Positions 37,747 through 53,046 of a stretch of DNA of 64,000 nt are shown here, one piece after another. Made by a program: the position numbers and the translations under genes. Positions within the stretch are counted from its first letter, which is position 1. The number at the start of each line of letters is the position of its first letter. Origin of the DNA: Dirofilaria immitis (lineage: Eukaryota; Nematoda; Chromadorea; Rhabditida; Onchocercidae); NCBI GenBank assembly GCA_024305405.1, contig JAKNDB010000109.1, positions 2,728,001 to 2,792,000 of the forward strand. Direction: 5' to 3'. The notes below the pieces were generated by a model that was given only the letters and a program-made list of their open reading frames with translations, did no database searches and was not told where the DNA came from.

Positions 37747-38701
37747 TGAATTACTTCTGTAAAAAATATTTCCATCTTTTTTATACTCCGAAGATTTTTG
37801 CCATTTTAAATGGATATTTTGTAAGTTGTTAAGCAGTACCAGATAGAGATGCTGATAAAACATATCAGCGAGGAAGTTAGAATCCTAAAAAGACGCGCAG
37901 AATTTTTTAGAAGCGAAATGGACTTTGCTAGATGAAAATTTCTTGATTTTTTTACTTCTTTGAAAAAGACTGGGGTATTTTATCAACAAGTTTCATCCAA
38001 CACAACTTTATAAATTGGATAATATTTTAAGCAACTGTTCGATACGACAATGACTCAAAGCAGTTCCATCTCTATGTTCATAATAGCTTTTTTGCTAAAG
38101 AAGTAATAGTGAAGAAGTGGATTACTGGAAAAAGGATTGATTTATAATAGATTGTCTGCTGATATATCATTTCCAATTTGATGATTTATGAGGTTTCTAC
38201 GTCGGTAGGACAAACATTAACTGCTCATCACCATTTTCCAGTTCCCTAGTGTGTTACATAAAATTTAAAAAGAACGAATAAATTTAGAACTCGTTTTCAG
38301 ATCTTTTTATATTCAGTTGAAGTGATGAAACTTGACGAAGATTGACTGTCTTTTCCTATCACCATCAAAAGATGACTCCAAAATATTATTAAATCTTTTA
38401 TTTGGTGGAGTTCAAAGAGCATAAATTTGCGTATGTGAATCATGCACTACTGATAATCGTTCCCTGTTCAATTAAGAGAAATCACTAAGTTGTAACTATT
38501 ATTCAAAGAACATATATTTCAATATGGCGCAAGCTTAGTATACTTCTTTTTTTGCTTATTTTATGATTATGCGAGAAACAGTAGATGCAACATGACCGCA
38601 GAATGTACTGTTATATTGTTTATACACTAATTAGAAAAGCTCTTTTTATTCAGTGGATTGTCAGTATTTCCAATATAAGACGCCACTGATATCACCAATG
38701 T

Positions 38702-38733
38702 ATGATAATAACACATTGATAAACTGTATTACA
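38702..38733 (+). repeat. Dispersed repeat, copy 2
   Basis: Begins ATGATAATAACACATTGATA; partner of the copy at 33895-33926. Confidence 0.5.
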
Positions 38734-41700
38734 CGATAATTATATTGTTGTGAAATTGAAAAATAATTTAATAACGCGGAGTTCTATTCATTATAGCTAA
38801 TGATACTGCTGTTCATCGAACTGCTCCGTCGCCTTTGAGGTTTAACAGTAATCAACCATTTCTCAAGAAATTACGGAAGTGCAAAAGCACTTGACAGTAC
38901 CCTAAGGAAAGAAGAGAAAATTTTTCTCAAGAGACAAAAGCAAATTTGTAGAGCGAGCGAAGCATACTATAAATCACCGGACGTATGATATCTATCACTC
39001 TGGATGGTATACTGCTTTCATTTCTAAAATCCTGCTCGCTGACTTCCAGGGCTCGCCTCATTCATCCTCTGCAGACTTCTTATCTAACATTTGTTATTCT
39101 CTTTTGGACAAGAAGTGCATCCAGATGTTAAAATCCAAAAATTTAGGTTAGATAATTAATTTAAGTTCAGTAGCCATTTCTAAATTATTTTGTTCACTGT
39201 GTTTTCAAATAAACACATGAAAAAATGTTTGTTTTGGGTGCAAGAGATGGAACATTCATGTTTTCGCACAAATTCAAATACGTATTTTATATCATAATTT
39301 CAAAACCGAATAAAAAGATTCATCAGGATTACTGGATACTTCAATATAGTAAGTTGATAGTGTTGAAAAATATCAGGAACGATTAGATTGCATTTCCAAA
39401 AATTAAATGATTCTAGCAATCATTCGTTTTCTTTAATTCCTTTTTGGTTAGAATACAGAGGGTCTTATTTATAATGAAGAATGAAACACTGAAATGTTTG
39501 AAAAGTATTTCAAATTTATATCGTGAAGAAAGCAATGCAATATACACTTTGATGTATTCTAAATCTTCGTGCAATTATGTGCAAAACAAAGTAGATATAT
39601 TGTCTGTGAGGAAAGAATCGTTGTTGGCCCTGTAGTTTGAAAAATTCTACAGCAAGTAGCAGTCACCGTTTGGGAAAATTAGCTTGAAAGTAAATGTTGC
39701 GAGTGGTGCCTCTAAGTTTATGTGTTCCCATTTCTTGAATTTCAACTTTAAGGATGAAAATGATAAGAATGAGTAGCTAATGAGCACACTATAACTACAG
39801 CGCATACTTCATTTTACGGGATCGTTTCTCAATTTTTTTACTCAGTAAAAGCTCGAGATAAATCAGAGTTATTCGAGAACAAATATTTACTATCTTCCTT
39901 TTGAGTCTTACGTAAGCAGGCAGAAATGACGGTCAACGGATGTAGAAATAATCGGACAGATCAACAAGATTAAATTGATGAAGAAGAAAGGTAAGACAAG
40001 AGGGGTGAATTTGACGGATTGTGCGCGGAGCTGCGCAGCAACACTTACAGCAACAATGTGAAAACTATCAATCAAAGCAGTATCGTTCAGATGCATACGC
40101 ACACCACCTACAAATTGCCCACGCACACATCCACATTACGATGACGATGACAATTACTGTGTGGCGCAATGATTGACAAGCAGCCAAAGGATGCCGACCT
40201 GCGGCATACTTCAAAGAGCCTGTTCGGCCGCCGTAGCTTCTTTTTGGTCCGACACGCGTAATCCATCATGCTCTCCTGTCAACAAACAGACAATTCTGCC
40301 AGCACTTCCTTCTCTTACCTTCTCTTACCCTCCCATTCGATGTTATCCTTACATTGCCACTGGTCCTCGCAAATTTATTGATGTGGAATTTGACGGTTGA
40401 CTAATTGATGATTGATGCGAAGAGTGTAGCAATACCGAGGAAAAAGTTTGGTCAACGTGAAGTCGCTTGCGTGCAAATAGTAAAATTATTGTCTCAGAAT
40501 CACGGCAAATGGAAAAGGCTTACAACAATTTAGTAGGAACTAGATATCAAATTGTTTTGATCTCATCTAACCAAACCGTCATGACCTGATCCGACACTTC
40601 ATTTGCATCATTCTTTCTTTCATCTGAACTCGATCGATGAATCATTCTACTATGGACAGTTTTTGCTGACGTCAGAAATGAACTTATATTGCATGTGATA
40701 CTGTTTTTAATCTTTTTCATGAATTTCCACTTATTTCAATCATAGTTTCGAGGATAGTCCGTAACACAGAGAGCGGAAAAGGAAACACTTTTGTAGTTTT
40801 TATCGACAGTGACATTTCCTAGGATAAACAAAGCTGATTTCGAAGATCTCGAGCTTATCAATAAATTACTTTTTGAAAGAATACTAAAGCAAGGAAATAA
40901 TAATAAATTTCGGCTAGTAATATTCGGTTAGGATTTTAAGTTGCGAGTTTCCAATTAAGATGGCTGAGTTTTTTTTCTTTTGCAGTAACTTTCAGAAAAT
41001 TAGTAGTAGCAGAATCTATAAACTTACAATTGGACAATTTCAAAAATCTCAACCTTTTAAAATATTACATCATAACTTTGAAGGAAAACCGAACTTTTGA
41101 AATCTTTTACTGGTAAAAAAATAAAATAAAAAAACCGTCTGAGAAATAGGGAGAAAAAAAGGAGACGTAATTCACCTTCTATCATTTTAATTATGGTAGC
41201 ATTAATTACGGTGATTATCACGCAGCAACGTTACGATTGTAATTGCTATTATAGCAAATGATAACTGTTTACCGATCACATGATCTGCATAATTAATAAT
41301 GCATCATTATCTATCTGTATACACTAACTACTTTCATAACTCTGACGGAATTATAAGACGACGACAATTTATAATCAAATTAGGAAGCACAAATGTTGTA
41401 GCACCATTGGGAAATACATACGTAATGATTTCTGAATAGAATATTTCCAGGTGGATAAAATGATCGTCTTCATATGTGACCATAATGTTGAATAATTCGC
41501 TGACCATTTTGCAATCTGCAAAACAATGTTAGGTCGATAACAGTGAAATTTGGAATTCACGAGCTGATTTCAATCTATAAAATCTATTTTACCAATTCTA
41601 TTATCTAAATGAACGCCTGTTAAATCGATTATACATTCCTTTCCATTCATCCAGAAATATGAAAATTTCGGGAAATCATTTTTCGTGATGGGAATAAAAG

Positions 41701-44700
41701 CATTCACCAATTCGTCCAAGTTTGGTTTTTAATGATATTCACTGAAGATGCAGTGAAACAAAGCAGCCTCTAGCACTGATCAAATTTCTGCCAAACCAGA
41801 GAAAACTGTTGTGTTGCATATCCGATTGATCCAGCGATAATTTTCAATATTTTGGAAGAGAAATACTTCATTTATTGGCCAGTTAATAATATAATCAATT
41901 TATTATCACGAACCAGAAAAAATTGTGCCCCAATTAAATACAAGGATGTATTACTCTATCACCTTTCATTGAGTTTTGAGTCAAAGTTTTATTCGCTAAG
42001 TGAATTTGGAAACAATCATTCAGTTTAATGGTAATCTCGAATCCTCATATCGAGAACAATCTATAATATGAATCGTTAATTATGTAGTGTGAATTGTTAC
42101 AGACAGCTCTATACTAAAGGTTCATTTTCCCATATAGAAGAGAATTAAGAATAAGACTTATGAATGATTGGTTATTTACCAAGTTACAATGAACAATAAT
42201 TTATTTTAAGTCTTGTGATTAATGTTGTTTGCATAAATATCATTGTATAACAACATATTTTCTTGTTATTAAAACCAGTAGATTACGTTCCTGCAATAGG
42301 CAACAGCCTGCAAAACACCATCAATCCTAATCCAGCAATCCATCCAACTATTTTAGAACCGCATATTATCTTTCATCGATGTACCACAGCTACTTTTCGC
42401 TTTGAGGCTTCTAAATTTATGATGTTTATGGCCAGACACTTTCCTCATTTTTCAGATTTTCTTGCGTTCCACAATCACAACACCTTTTTCTTTAGTTTAC
42501 ATTGTTCTAAATATCCCCATCAAAATGATTTATTCTCTTGTATTTTCGAATACTGCATTTCTATAAATCAATTTTCCAAACTTTTGTGGTCAAAAAATGT
42601 TGTATGGAATGTATTAGCATAAGATAAATATAAGGTTAACATGCCGTTGTTTCCACGTGACCACATTCTACAGCCCTTCCTAAACAGTTCCTTACATCTC
42701 TCCCGGATAAAATTTAGCAGACGAGAATGTAGACAAATAAATTCTTGGATAGTTTTCGATTTCAAGTTTATACGGAAATACTTAGTCAGTTGTCTGAGAA
42801 ACACTACGCTCAGCGAAACATTTGTGGCTTTCATTTAAACTTTACAAATTCATTTTTATTGAATAAATAATAATAATAGTCAGTTCCGGGCTACAATTCG
42901 AAAATTTTAATTATGAATTTCAGATAGAAAAAGGAAAAAAAGTAAATTGATGCAGTAATATCGGATAAAGTAGACCATTATTTTCTGCTGTACCTATTCA
43001 TAAATTTATAGTGACAAATTTGATGAGAAATTATTGGAAAAGAAGAGATAATAATGCTTAAGTTTGAGCTTTATGTTTTCAAATCTAAGCTAGAACAGAA
43101 TGGTGATGTTTAGAAGAAATATTGACCAATATTTTTCAAATATTTTTCATTCTCTTTTTAATTTCAAAGAATGAATGAAATTTAATCATAGCTTAATGAA
43201 TGAAAAATTCAACTTTTTTTGCTGACGAATTTACTAATCCAATGCTGCTATTATGGTTCCTTCACGACTATTCTTTCGAACGATGAATGTCAATAGTATC
43301 AGCTTAATGAGTAATGAATTAGTTGCGGACATCATTTGTAGACAAATGATGAAACAGAACATCTAAAGAATTGATTTCATATAAAAAGTCACTTGGAAAC
43401 TATCGATGACACTACTTGCTGATTAACAATTTTCTGCTTATTTTGAAATATTCTTTTGATGAGCCAGATAGGCGACACAAATTCCCGATAGATAATCCTA
43501 CAATTTATGATAAACTGAATTTATTTCATCGAAACTATAAATATGAAAAAAGTTTAAGAAATACAATGCATCTTTTAACTATAATCTTTTATGATCACAG
43601 AAAGAGTTGGCAAAGATTATCATGCAAATAAAAACGTTTAAACATATATACATGTATACAGATGCTTAATTGGTCGATTTTTTATGTTTTCTGGAAATAT
43701 ATTCAATTTTCCCTTCTTTAAAAAAAAAAAAAAAATAAATCACTCCAATGGAAGTCATTATTACTTCACTTACTTTCAATTCATGATATATTTAAATTCA
43801 AATTGGCATAAACATTATTGCATTGCACTAACAATATAACAATTTCGAAATATAATGAAACATTCAGTAAACTATTCATAATAAATAGTTGCCGCTAAAT
43901 TCTTATTTTCAGAATGACTGTCAATGACACAGAACTCTATGCTGTTTGAAGAAGGTACCTGTATGATGGAGCACATAAATTAGACTTTTTTTTTTTTGTA
44001 GAAGTTCATTGCTGCTAGACATTTTTCAGCATTTGGAATTCATGTTATCACATACTGTAACTATTAAATTCGCGCTATTCTTAATTAATTTGTAAATGAT
44101 GCTTGATGACAATTCTCTAATAACAGACGAAGATACTTTTACAAACTGAATTGTTGACTAAGACCAATAAAATTGAAATAAAAGCAATCGTTTATAAAAT
44201 TTTTCTTTTACTTCACATAAGCTTTTAACATATGCATTTGACGTGGAACATTCTATACATCATTGTTGTTGAAGGTAAGATGAATCAGAATTAATTAATA
44301 TAAGTGATCATATAGATGAAGTTTGTGGATGTCATACATCTAACAATTTATTCATTTCTGTCAGTTGTGAATAGTGATGAACTGCTTTTATTTGTATTTA
44401 CAGAACTTTTGCTGTTCCTGTTATTTCATCTTTTGTTTTATTGCATTTTTAATATTTGCTATTTGCCAATTCATTACACAAATTATACATTCATCCAGTT
44501 CTGATATTGAGGAGCTTTCTTGTATCAAAATTCTGTGAGAAACAATAACTTCAATTATATGCTATATACTGCATTGTTCTTGAAATAACTTATCCCAATT
44601 TTAAATCTGTCATTTTCATACGAAACTGAAAATGCTAAATATTTTACACAAAATGAGTAACCACTTCGAAATAAAATGTTCTAAAATACTTTATTTAAAA

Positions 44701-47206
44701 GCATCTAATCTGAAATTTAAGTTACTTCAAGCATGTAATCTCAAAATAAATTAATTGCAGAAACTTAGTGATGAGCAGTCAAATAAGCTAGTAGATTTGC
44801 AATATTAATTTGTCGGCTGTTGTCAGTTACTTTTCGAAGTCTATATGATTATGTTTCAAATGAACTCAGATCAAGGTGCTCCAAGTCGAAGATTCGCTTT
44901 GCATGGTAGGCAAGTAGAGGAAACCTCGTTATTCTGAGATTTGAATCTCATGGAAATTTATTTTGTGTTTTCATCCATTTTTCAAGTTCTAGAAGGATGC
45001 ACTCCGTTTTTGAATTGTTCCGGTGGCATATATCATTGGAATTATTTTTACTTATAACGGATCGCCTAAAGTCGTTATAATATATATTTCCATTGATAAT
45101 ATTTTTCATATTATGTGATGTTTGAAATTTTCTGCAATTGCTACATTCCGATTAAAAACTTTTATTATCCGTACTGGAGAATTTTGCTTTTTTTGACGGT
45201 TTGTTCAATAAGTTGTCAATATATTCTCTGCCTTAGTAAAACCTTTCTAATCTATCCGTTCGAATTGGAAGTTGAAAGTTCAGCATCATTCTTTTAGTGA
45301 GGTGTTTAAGTTGTTCAATAGATATTATTTAGAACGATCTCAATTAAAATCTTCTGAATGATTTTATGTTTTTATATATTTTTTTATATATTTCATTTTC
45401 TTAACGTTAAGTTTGAGACCGATAATTCTTCCTTCTGTCCTTAATTATCTCGTTCGATAAATAAGAGTCGCATGTGCTTGAAGTTAGCCCTGATGAGTTA
45501 AGGTTTTTAGTAAATGGAAATACTAATGTATATTCCATCTGAGGTTTGCTCTTTTGTTTTGATACAAAACAAAACTCTCTGATTCCGTTATTAAACTGAG
45601 TGTTCAGTTCCAATTATTCTTATGAAAATATTTCTCATTAAGACCTTCGAGAATTATTGTGCATTTGTATTTGAATCAATTTGAATCAATGCCATTCATT
45701 TTGTTATTGAAAATTTTGTCATTGGTCAGACGTTATTCGAGCTGCCTAACGCGATTGTGAAGACAATCCACACAAGTAAAATGTTGTAATTTCGAACAGT
45801 TTGAGGATAACCCAAGAAAGCAATGTTACAACAACGAATAAAAGACGTTTATAGCTCTCGAATTTTTTTGTCAAGGTATGATAGTTCAGTTTTAAATAGA
45901 CATAACATGACAAACTGATAGGAATTTCGCATTTTCCATTTTCAGAACCTTTAATACTAGAGAAGAGTCTCCAAATGTTTATCTTTTGTCTTATAGAACT
46001 GTTTGATAGAACTATGCTACTCGGTTACTACTCCAAAACAATTCTTATGTTCAAATTCTTCTCTCGAATATCTCCATTCCATTCACTCATATTTCAAGCT
46101 CCCCTTTCTCTGATTACAACCTATTAATTATTCTAATTGCTGATCGATGGCAGAAATAACTCGCACTGGTGACGAATACGACGCAGACTTACTAAAACAG
46201 TCTTCAATTGCATAGAGAAGGACAGAGACATAATCGAGTAACTAAAATTTCACTTTTAACTGTACAAAAGAGGCAGTCCGACCTTTGAGTGAAATTCACT
46301 ATGAACGAACTTACAGCATAACTAACTATCAGTGTTTGTAACCATTTCAATTCAATTTTTTTGTTTTTCCGTGAATGTAAACATTTGAGTCTATTAGTTC
46401 ATTACAATTTATTGCTTCATTTTATTTAATCTCAAACTAATAATACAGAAATGAAATTGGAGATCTACTACGAAATGATGAATTCACAATAAGTTATCGT
46501 TTTCCAAGCATAAAATATTAAAATATTGGACACCAGAAGCTTTTTTCATTCGTTGAAAGAAATTTCGAAGTATTATTCATAGTTTAGAAACTTTATTTTT
46601 ACCTTTATTTTCCAAATTTAAAAAAAGATTTAGACGGATCAAAAACAGATTTGGCGAAGAAATCCAAAAATAATATTTTTTTTTTGATAAACAACCGAAT
46701 TGGTTGAAATCACCTGCAAATTTTGAAGACCAAGTGACAGAAACATAACTGATCGCTATCAAAAGTCGGTAGCAAGGAGATGAATAGATGAAATATATGA
46801 AGTTTGGCTATTAGCAGCATGAATGTTTTTTCAAAGTGATCAGATGAGTGAATTATGAACGAAATAGGCGAAAGTCAATGTTGCGAATAAACGAGGAGAG
46901 GTTTTATAATAAAAGAAAATGGGATTAATTTTTAGCTTGAAATGTTGTAAATCATATTATTATCATATTTATGTGCTCCAAATAAAGGCGGTGACTCTGG
47001 TGACCTCGGAACTGACCTCGGAATGGCGTGAAAGTTTCTAAGCATCAGCATCATTACTCACCAGATGTGCTCCACAAGATCAGTTGAATGAACAATATTG
47101 GGAATCATGTTGAGTTTCTTTTTCATATTGTTTAAATTATTAATTTATCTTATCGAAATCTTAATCGTTGAGTTTTTGTCGTGTTAGAATAACTTATCGT
47201 ATTAAA

Positions 47207-47229
47207 GGTTTAATTAATTACCCAAGTTT
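47207..47229 (+). other. Sequence resembling the nematode SL1 spliced leader with a 4-bp insertion
   Basis: GGTTTAATTA, then ATTA, then CCCAAGTTT. Without the extra ATTA, the first 19 bases equal the start of the nematode SL1 leader GGTTTAATTACCCAAGTTTGAG. It is not followed by an SL RNA-like body (no splice donor after the leader and no Sm site seen), so it is not a functional SL RNA gene. It may be chance or the 5' end of an old reverse-transcribed mRNA. Confidence 0.4.
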
Positions 47230-48922
47230 AAAACTGGTGTCTTTGAACTTTATCTTTGGCAACAATTGCAGCTTAAGTGGAAATAAAGAATTTGCAATTA
47301 CCTCGTTGCAGTGCAAAAAAATTTTCGTTATGGTGCCCAAGGTAAAGTATATAAGATAAAGAAATAAGACTATCTAAGCATACATGGGATAAAGCTATGG
47401 ATATCATATCATATGGAAAAGAGCGAGACTCATGGGAGGAAAAGGAGTACATTTTTCCCATATTTAGCTACATTTGTTGATAAACATAAGAGGAAACAAA
47501 CAGCATGCACTGGGAGTAAAAAATATTTGTAAACGATGGCGACCGATGGTATTCTGATAAAAATTAAATCTGACATCAACCAAAGACTACGAAAGCAACT
47601 TCTTCAACCTGAGTGTCAGTTGTGGACCGCATGGTTTTTTCAGGTTTCGAGACAGTTATTTTATAATTAATTTTCATTATCAGTTACCGATAAATTTGAT
47701 AGTGGAAGGGAAAAATTTGTATGGATTATTTACTGGAAGGCAGCTATTGCAAGTACAATAATGTAACCCATGAATCGATTTGATTTCATTACATATAAAC
47801 ATGAAAGAACAAATTTTCTCGTTTCTTTAATACGAACATGATTCAGTTATATATGCTTCTATAACATTTTCTGCTAACATTCCTTTGAATTTCGAGTAAC
47901 TTCTCATGACCTCAAAATTTAATATTTAAAACAACAATCAATGCTTAAAATAAAAACCGAGTTTCACTTCATGATCACTTTGGAAAATTTTAACCGTAAA
48001 CACATGCTTTATATGTTCGAGTTCGCCTTATAGATTATTTATATGGACTGAAGTATGTGAAGAAAGTCTGTTTTTTAGTCAAGTAGACTAAAGTTTCGAA
48101 ATTTTGACATCAAAAATAAGTAGAGAGCTAACGAATGCCTTAAGAGAAATTCTTCTTTTATTTATTCAAATCTTACGGATAGGAAAACATTAAAATGTCG
48201 ATAACGTCCATATAAATAGAGAATTTCAACTTATATTTGTTGAATGTGTTTGAAAGTTTTTTCAGTTTAATGGGCTATTTGATGGCTTTTACTTCAGCAA
48301 TCTCAGATAAAATAGAAAGACCGAAATCAATATGCCAAAACTTTTCGAGAATGTTGAGTAATGAAGTATGACATTATAGTCTACCGAATAATTCAAAAAA
48401 TTTTTTTCTTGCAACTGAGAATGTTTTCCGCAAGCTGCATTAAGTGGCGTTCCTTCTTTAATTTTCTCCTCTTCCCAAAATATGTATCCAAGAATTAAAT
48501 ACTATCTGAGTCAGATCATCAAGATTCTTATAAATTCGTTATGCAACTCATCATATCTAATTCTAATTCATTTTTATGTAGAGCTATAGAAGAGTGCCTT
48601 ATACTGAACTTTATGTAAACTGATATGTATTGAAACACGGAATATCATATTCTCTAGGTATTCATATAAGCACATCCAAAGTATTTAATATTCAATAAGG
48701 ATAGTGATAAGTTTTATCATAATAATAACTATAAACTTCATAATTAAGATTTGATAGTTTTATTTGTCAGAATAGACAAATGGAAAAGATCGAGAATACG
48801 AAAGGAATGCGTTTGATCAAAATGATAAACAGCATTTCACATACAAAGCGGTGCCCAGCAATAAATTTTACTTTGATCAAAATACACCACCTTAACAAAT
48901 GTCAAATTTTAAATTCAGGCAT

Positions 48923-48954
48923 AGACGGACGGACAGACAGACAGACACACACAG
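48923..48954. repeat. GAC/GACA/CA simple repeat
   Basis: Short run of GGAC, AGAC and ACAC units; no gene context. Confidence 0.7.
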
Positions 48955-51900
48955 ATAGAGATAAAGGGGAAGAGAAAGAAAAGTATAAATAGCAATGCAC
49001 GCAAACTGATACACAAGATCATTTATTATTAAACATCAGTAGTCAAACGCCATAATGACAAATTGAAGAAGCTGATGAATGAGCCAGACCTTAAGACATT
49101 CAAAGTCAAACAGTCATTCCTTGAAATCAATCACAGCTCGTTCAGTATGATGTAAAATATACCAATAAGTAAGGGCCCGTACCAAATGAATCGTTATTTT
49201 CCTTAGATTACTAATAAAGATCATGAAAATGGAGGCGACAATTACACTATTGCCACTAATCCTAATGATGGTAGATCTTGATCTAGAAAATACTAATGAC
49301 AAGAATTCTATCATTATATTACTACCTTACATGATACATCAATGTACCTTCGTTATATTTCTAGAACAATAGGGAGACGTGTTTCTAGTAAATAATTCTT
49401 TTAAGCAATGTTTTATCGATTTTTTCAAATGTTTATCTGCTAATTCCAAAATAAAATTAGCACTTTAATGTCGTATATCATATTCAGAAATTAGTTTAAT
49501 AATTGTTTTCGGAAAGATTCTGACAGCGAAACTTGTACAAAACTGGAAACTTTTAAAATGCTAAATATACGCATTTATGTATATATTATAGACAATTTTA
49601 ATTCAGCTTCCGATTTGCTTAACAATCTTCGTTCCAAAAACAGTAAGAGAAAGAACAAAGCAGAATGAAGCAGACAACATGAAGAAGAAATGGAACACCA
49701 TTTCGAGTTGTCATCATAAATCTTCGGCAAATTTCATTAACGCACTGGATTCCTCCCTCTTAAATCGGTTTTCTTTCTTTTTCTTTTTTTTTTTTCGCAA
49801 ACGACAGCTCTAAGTTATCAGTCAGCCTAGTTTTGGCGCAGATTGTTTTTTGAACTTGTGGTAGAGCGCTATTTAATTAACGGCAGTCTTCACATACTTA
49901 CCTTCGAAGACGGATTAACCTAACTAAGGAAGCACTAATAAAGAAAACTCTCCGTACCATTGGTGACAAATATTTGCTTGAAGTTATGACACCAGTACTG
50001 AAGTACCACGAAATCGCTATTCTTGATATTTCCAGAGGAAGAACTGAGTCGTTGAACTCTTTTTTTTTCACTCAAAAGTAAACATTTGTATATCTCATCA
50101 GTTAATATTGCCGATCAATCGATGTCTCCATGTAAACGGATTTACCAGAAGCGATATGTCAACTAAATGCTTTAGCAAGCGAATCTGGCATAGTAAGAAA
50201 TATAAATTTTACTTTTCTTAACAATCAATTTTTTTCACTTAACAATCAATTTTACACATTATATCAGATGATAACAAATACAACTAATGGTTCGAAATAA
50301 TATATAACCACTTCATGCGCAATAAACAATTTCATTTCTCGCAAATATGACTCAAATGTTTCACAGTATAAAAACGATTCAAGACCGGTTTTCTAAAATT
50401 TCTAAACAACGGTAATATGCTATGCTAAAAGTATAGGATTTTGAGGATCGTTGAGCATGTTTTCTGCGGAATTATTTCATGGATACAATAGTATTCAAAT
50501 ATATAATCAGATAGCGTACTTATGCAATGAAATATAAACAATTGCTGTTACTTCAAAAATTCTTCAAGAAATTTAAATTGGTATTCCTTATCCACTTATA
50601 TTGAAATAGCGCGTAATATGATTTGTTCGTGAAAACATTGAGAGTGTCAACAAAACTTTGAATTCGGAGAACAGAGAAGAGAAGAGGTTATGAATGACCC
50701 AAAGGATAGCATTCATCATTCTTCGCAGGTTTGCTGAAGTCACGTTAATGATTGATCATTCTGTAGATAAGGATCATTATGTTGGGATGGGGATGATTCA
50801 GACGGTAAAGTAATGAAAGTTGACCGAATATGGATCATTAATCAACAAATAGCCGACAAATTTAAGTCCAAAGCAATGCGATGCGAATTTCCACTTAATT
50901 CGTTAATGTTATTATTGCACAAGGGACCGACCATATCCCTTCAAATTCACTTCACATATTTGTTCAAAATTCATCCGGGAAGCCCAAACGTTATTTCGAA
51001 TACGAAATAATAAGTTAATCCAGAGTTGCTTTTAATCGATCCTTGTCCAAATAAAAATAGAATAAAGAACTGCAAACAATAATCGCAACTTAATCAAACA
51101 ACGTAAACGTCCTACACATTCACGAATCCCATAAGCCTAAATATCTAATTGGGATAAATAATGTCTTATGCCTCATAAATTTCATCAAATTCAACGATTT
51201 AATGGTAAGTGTTAGACTGCTAGCATTAGAAGATTCGAACCACAACAGCATATCCAGCAATTAGATTAAATAGAAGAAAGAGCTTGCATTATGTCTTTCC
51301 AGATTGGCGCGCTAACCTATGGTAAATCTATCATCAGCAAACATACTGAAGATCATATAAACGTTCTAACTTCATAGTAATGATTCTCAATCACTAAAAG
51401 ATTAAACACGTCCTTTGCAAATCTAAGAATTCTGAAAAGGAATCCCTAGAAAACAATTATGAGAGAAAAGCAGAATTAGTTAAAACGACCAGAAAGGAAA
51501 CAAAACCAGGAAAATATCGATGTTAACAATTCACATTACCTTTCACAATCTATTTGCATGAGGACTATAACAAATTTGACCAGTGTTTGTTTTTTCCCAC
51601 ATTATAAACCTATATTGTTACAAATCATGTCATATCTAAAAATTCCAACTGAGAGTTTCATATACATGAAATAAATATACCATGATCAGCACCAAGTTTT
51701 GGAATCATTACGAGCAAACCTTATATTTACAAAATCCTTTCCGCTTTTTGGATGGGATTAACACCTTGCAAAACTTACAAATCATAGAACTATTCTTGTT
51801 TTCTAAGTATGCCTATGATACCGTTAAAAAGAATTGTTACCACCAAAGAAATTTACATTTGATTGCTCAAACTTGTTGCAAAATGAGTGAAGATCAAAGT

Positions 51901-53046
51901 ATAGAAACACTGCCAAAAAGAACAACAGCAAAAATAACTCTTGAAGCCCCATTTCAGCAAATGAATATACACTAAAGTTTTCTTTTCTTGGAACGATTGA
52001 AATTAAAAAAAAAGACAATGAAATCCGTATCGTAATTATACTTCAAATAGTCTGCAACAATGTTGATATAAGGCCAGATTATTATCGAAACAAAATAAAC
52101 AACGTCAACACATAAATCAATGTAATAAATATATGTTAAGCTATTTCATCATTTTCTCAGCAAACTGTTTTATTACTCTACAATAGCAGAACAACATTTT
52201 AACATCTTCGTTATTCTTACTCGCTTTCATTACACCGGTTGCAAATTTTCCCAATTTACAAATAAATGAAAAATCGAGAAATTTCTCCCCGTTATAATTA
52301 TTCATATAAAAAAGAAATCATGCATTAATTCTAATCAAACAAAATTGATCCCCATTTAGAAAATAAAACTGAATTTTACATCCGAAATGTTGCTTTTGAT
52401 TATTTACCAATAAAATTTTCTGGAAACAAAGGAGACTTAGTCCATCTCCTAGATCAATAAGTTGCTCCTTGCCGGTCAAATTAATAACAGTCTGAAAAAG
52501 GAAATGAAAACAAAACTAAAAAGTCGAGAAAGAAAACAGCATGAAGTAATAGTAAAAATGCTACAATAACCAGACTGTCTACAAAATCGAAAAACACGAA
52601 GACCGGTAATATAATTAAACACCGAAACGAAGAGTTTTTTTTAGATATGTAAAGTCTAAAATACAATATGGACTAGGTGAGAATTGGTAAAATAAAGAGT
52701 TCGCCTATCACATAATCTTCACTTAAAATAACGTCGCATAGCTTTAAAAAGTTAGGGTCAAAGCTTTAAGTAAATGCAATAAACTGTGAACAACCCTTAA
52801 CATATCCATTTCAACCGCATTACGAACACATTATGCTTACATTCTATGCAGGATTCCTCTTTCAGTATTTTCCAAATCCTAGCTAAAATTTTGGCATACA
52901 AGCGTGGAAAAATACGTTCAAATTTAGCATCGACATAACACAGTCATTGTATGATTGAATATTTCAAAACTAATTCGTATCTAATCTGATTTTGACTGGA
53001 ACAATGAAAATTAATCAGAAAACATGCAGAGAGAACAAAATTTTAA

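Larger units (their letters stand above)
33829..53046. other. Long gene-poor region downstream of the NET-family domain
   Basis: About 19.2 kb with no recognised exon, RNA gene or transposase on either strand. The longest open frames (35516-35851, 42263-42622, +) lack motifs and splice partners. Blocks with less A and T lie at about 35460-35850 and 40010-40400 and could be regulatory. Separately annotated: a dispersed repeat pair (33895 and 38702), a double hairpin at 37677-37746, and a spliced-leader-like sequence at 47207. Confidence 0.5.

Noticed and set aside
42263..42622. 119-codon plus-strand frame
   Set aside because: Preceded by an acceptor-like CCAG but has no motif, partner exon or homology that I recognise.
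44881..44955. Possible tRNA gene (GATTTGAATCTCATGG)
   Set aside because: No consistent cloverleaf or A box could be formed by eye.
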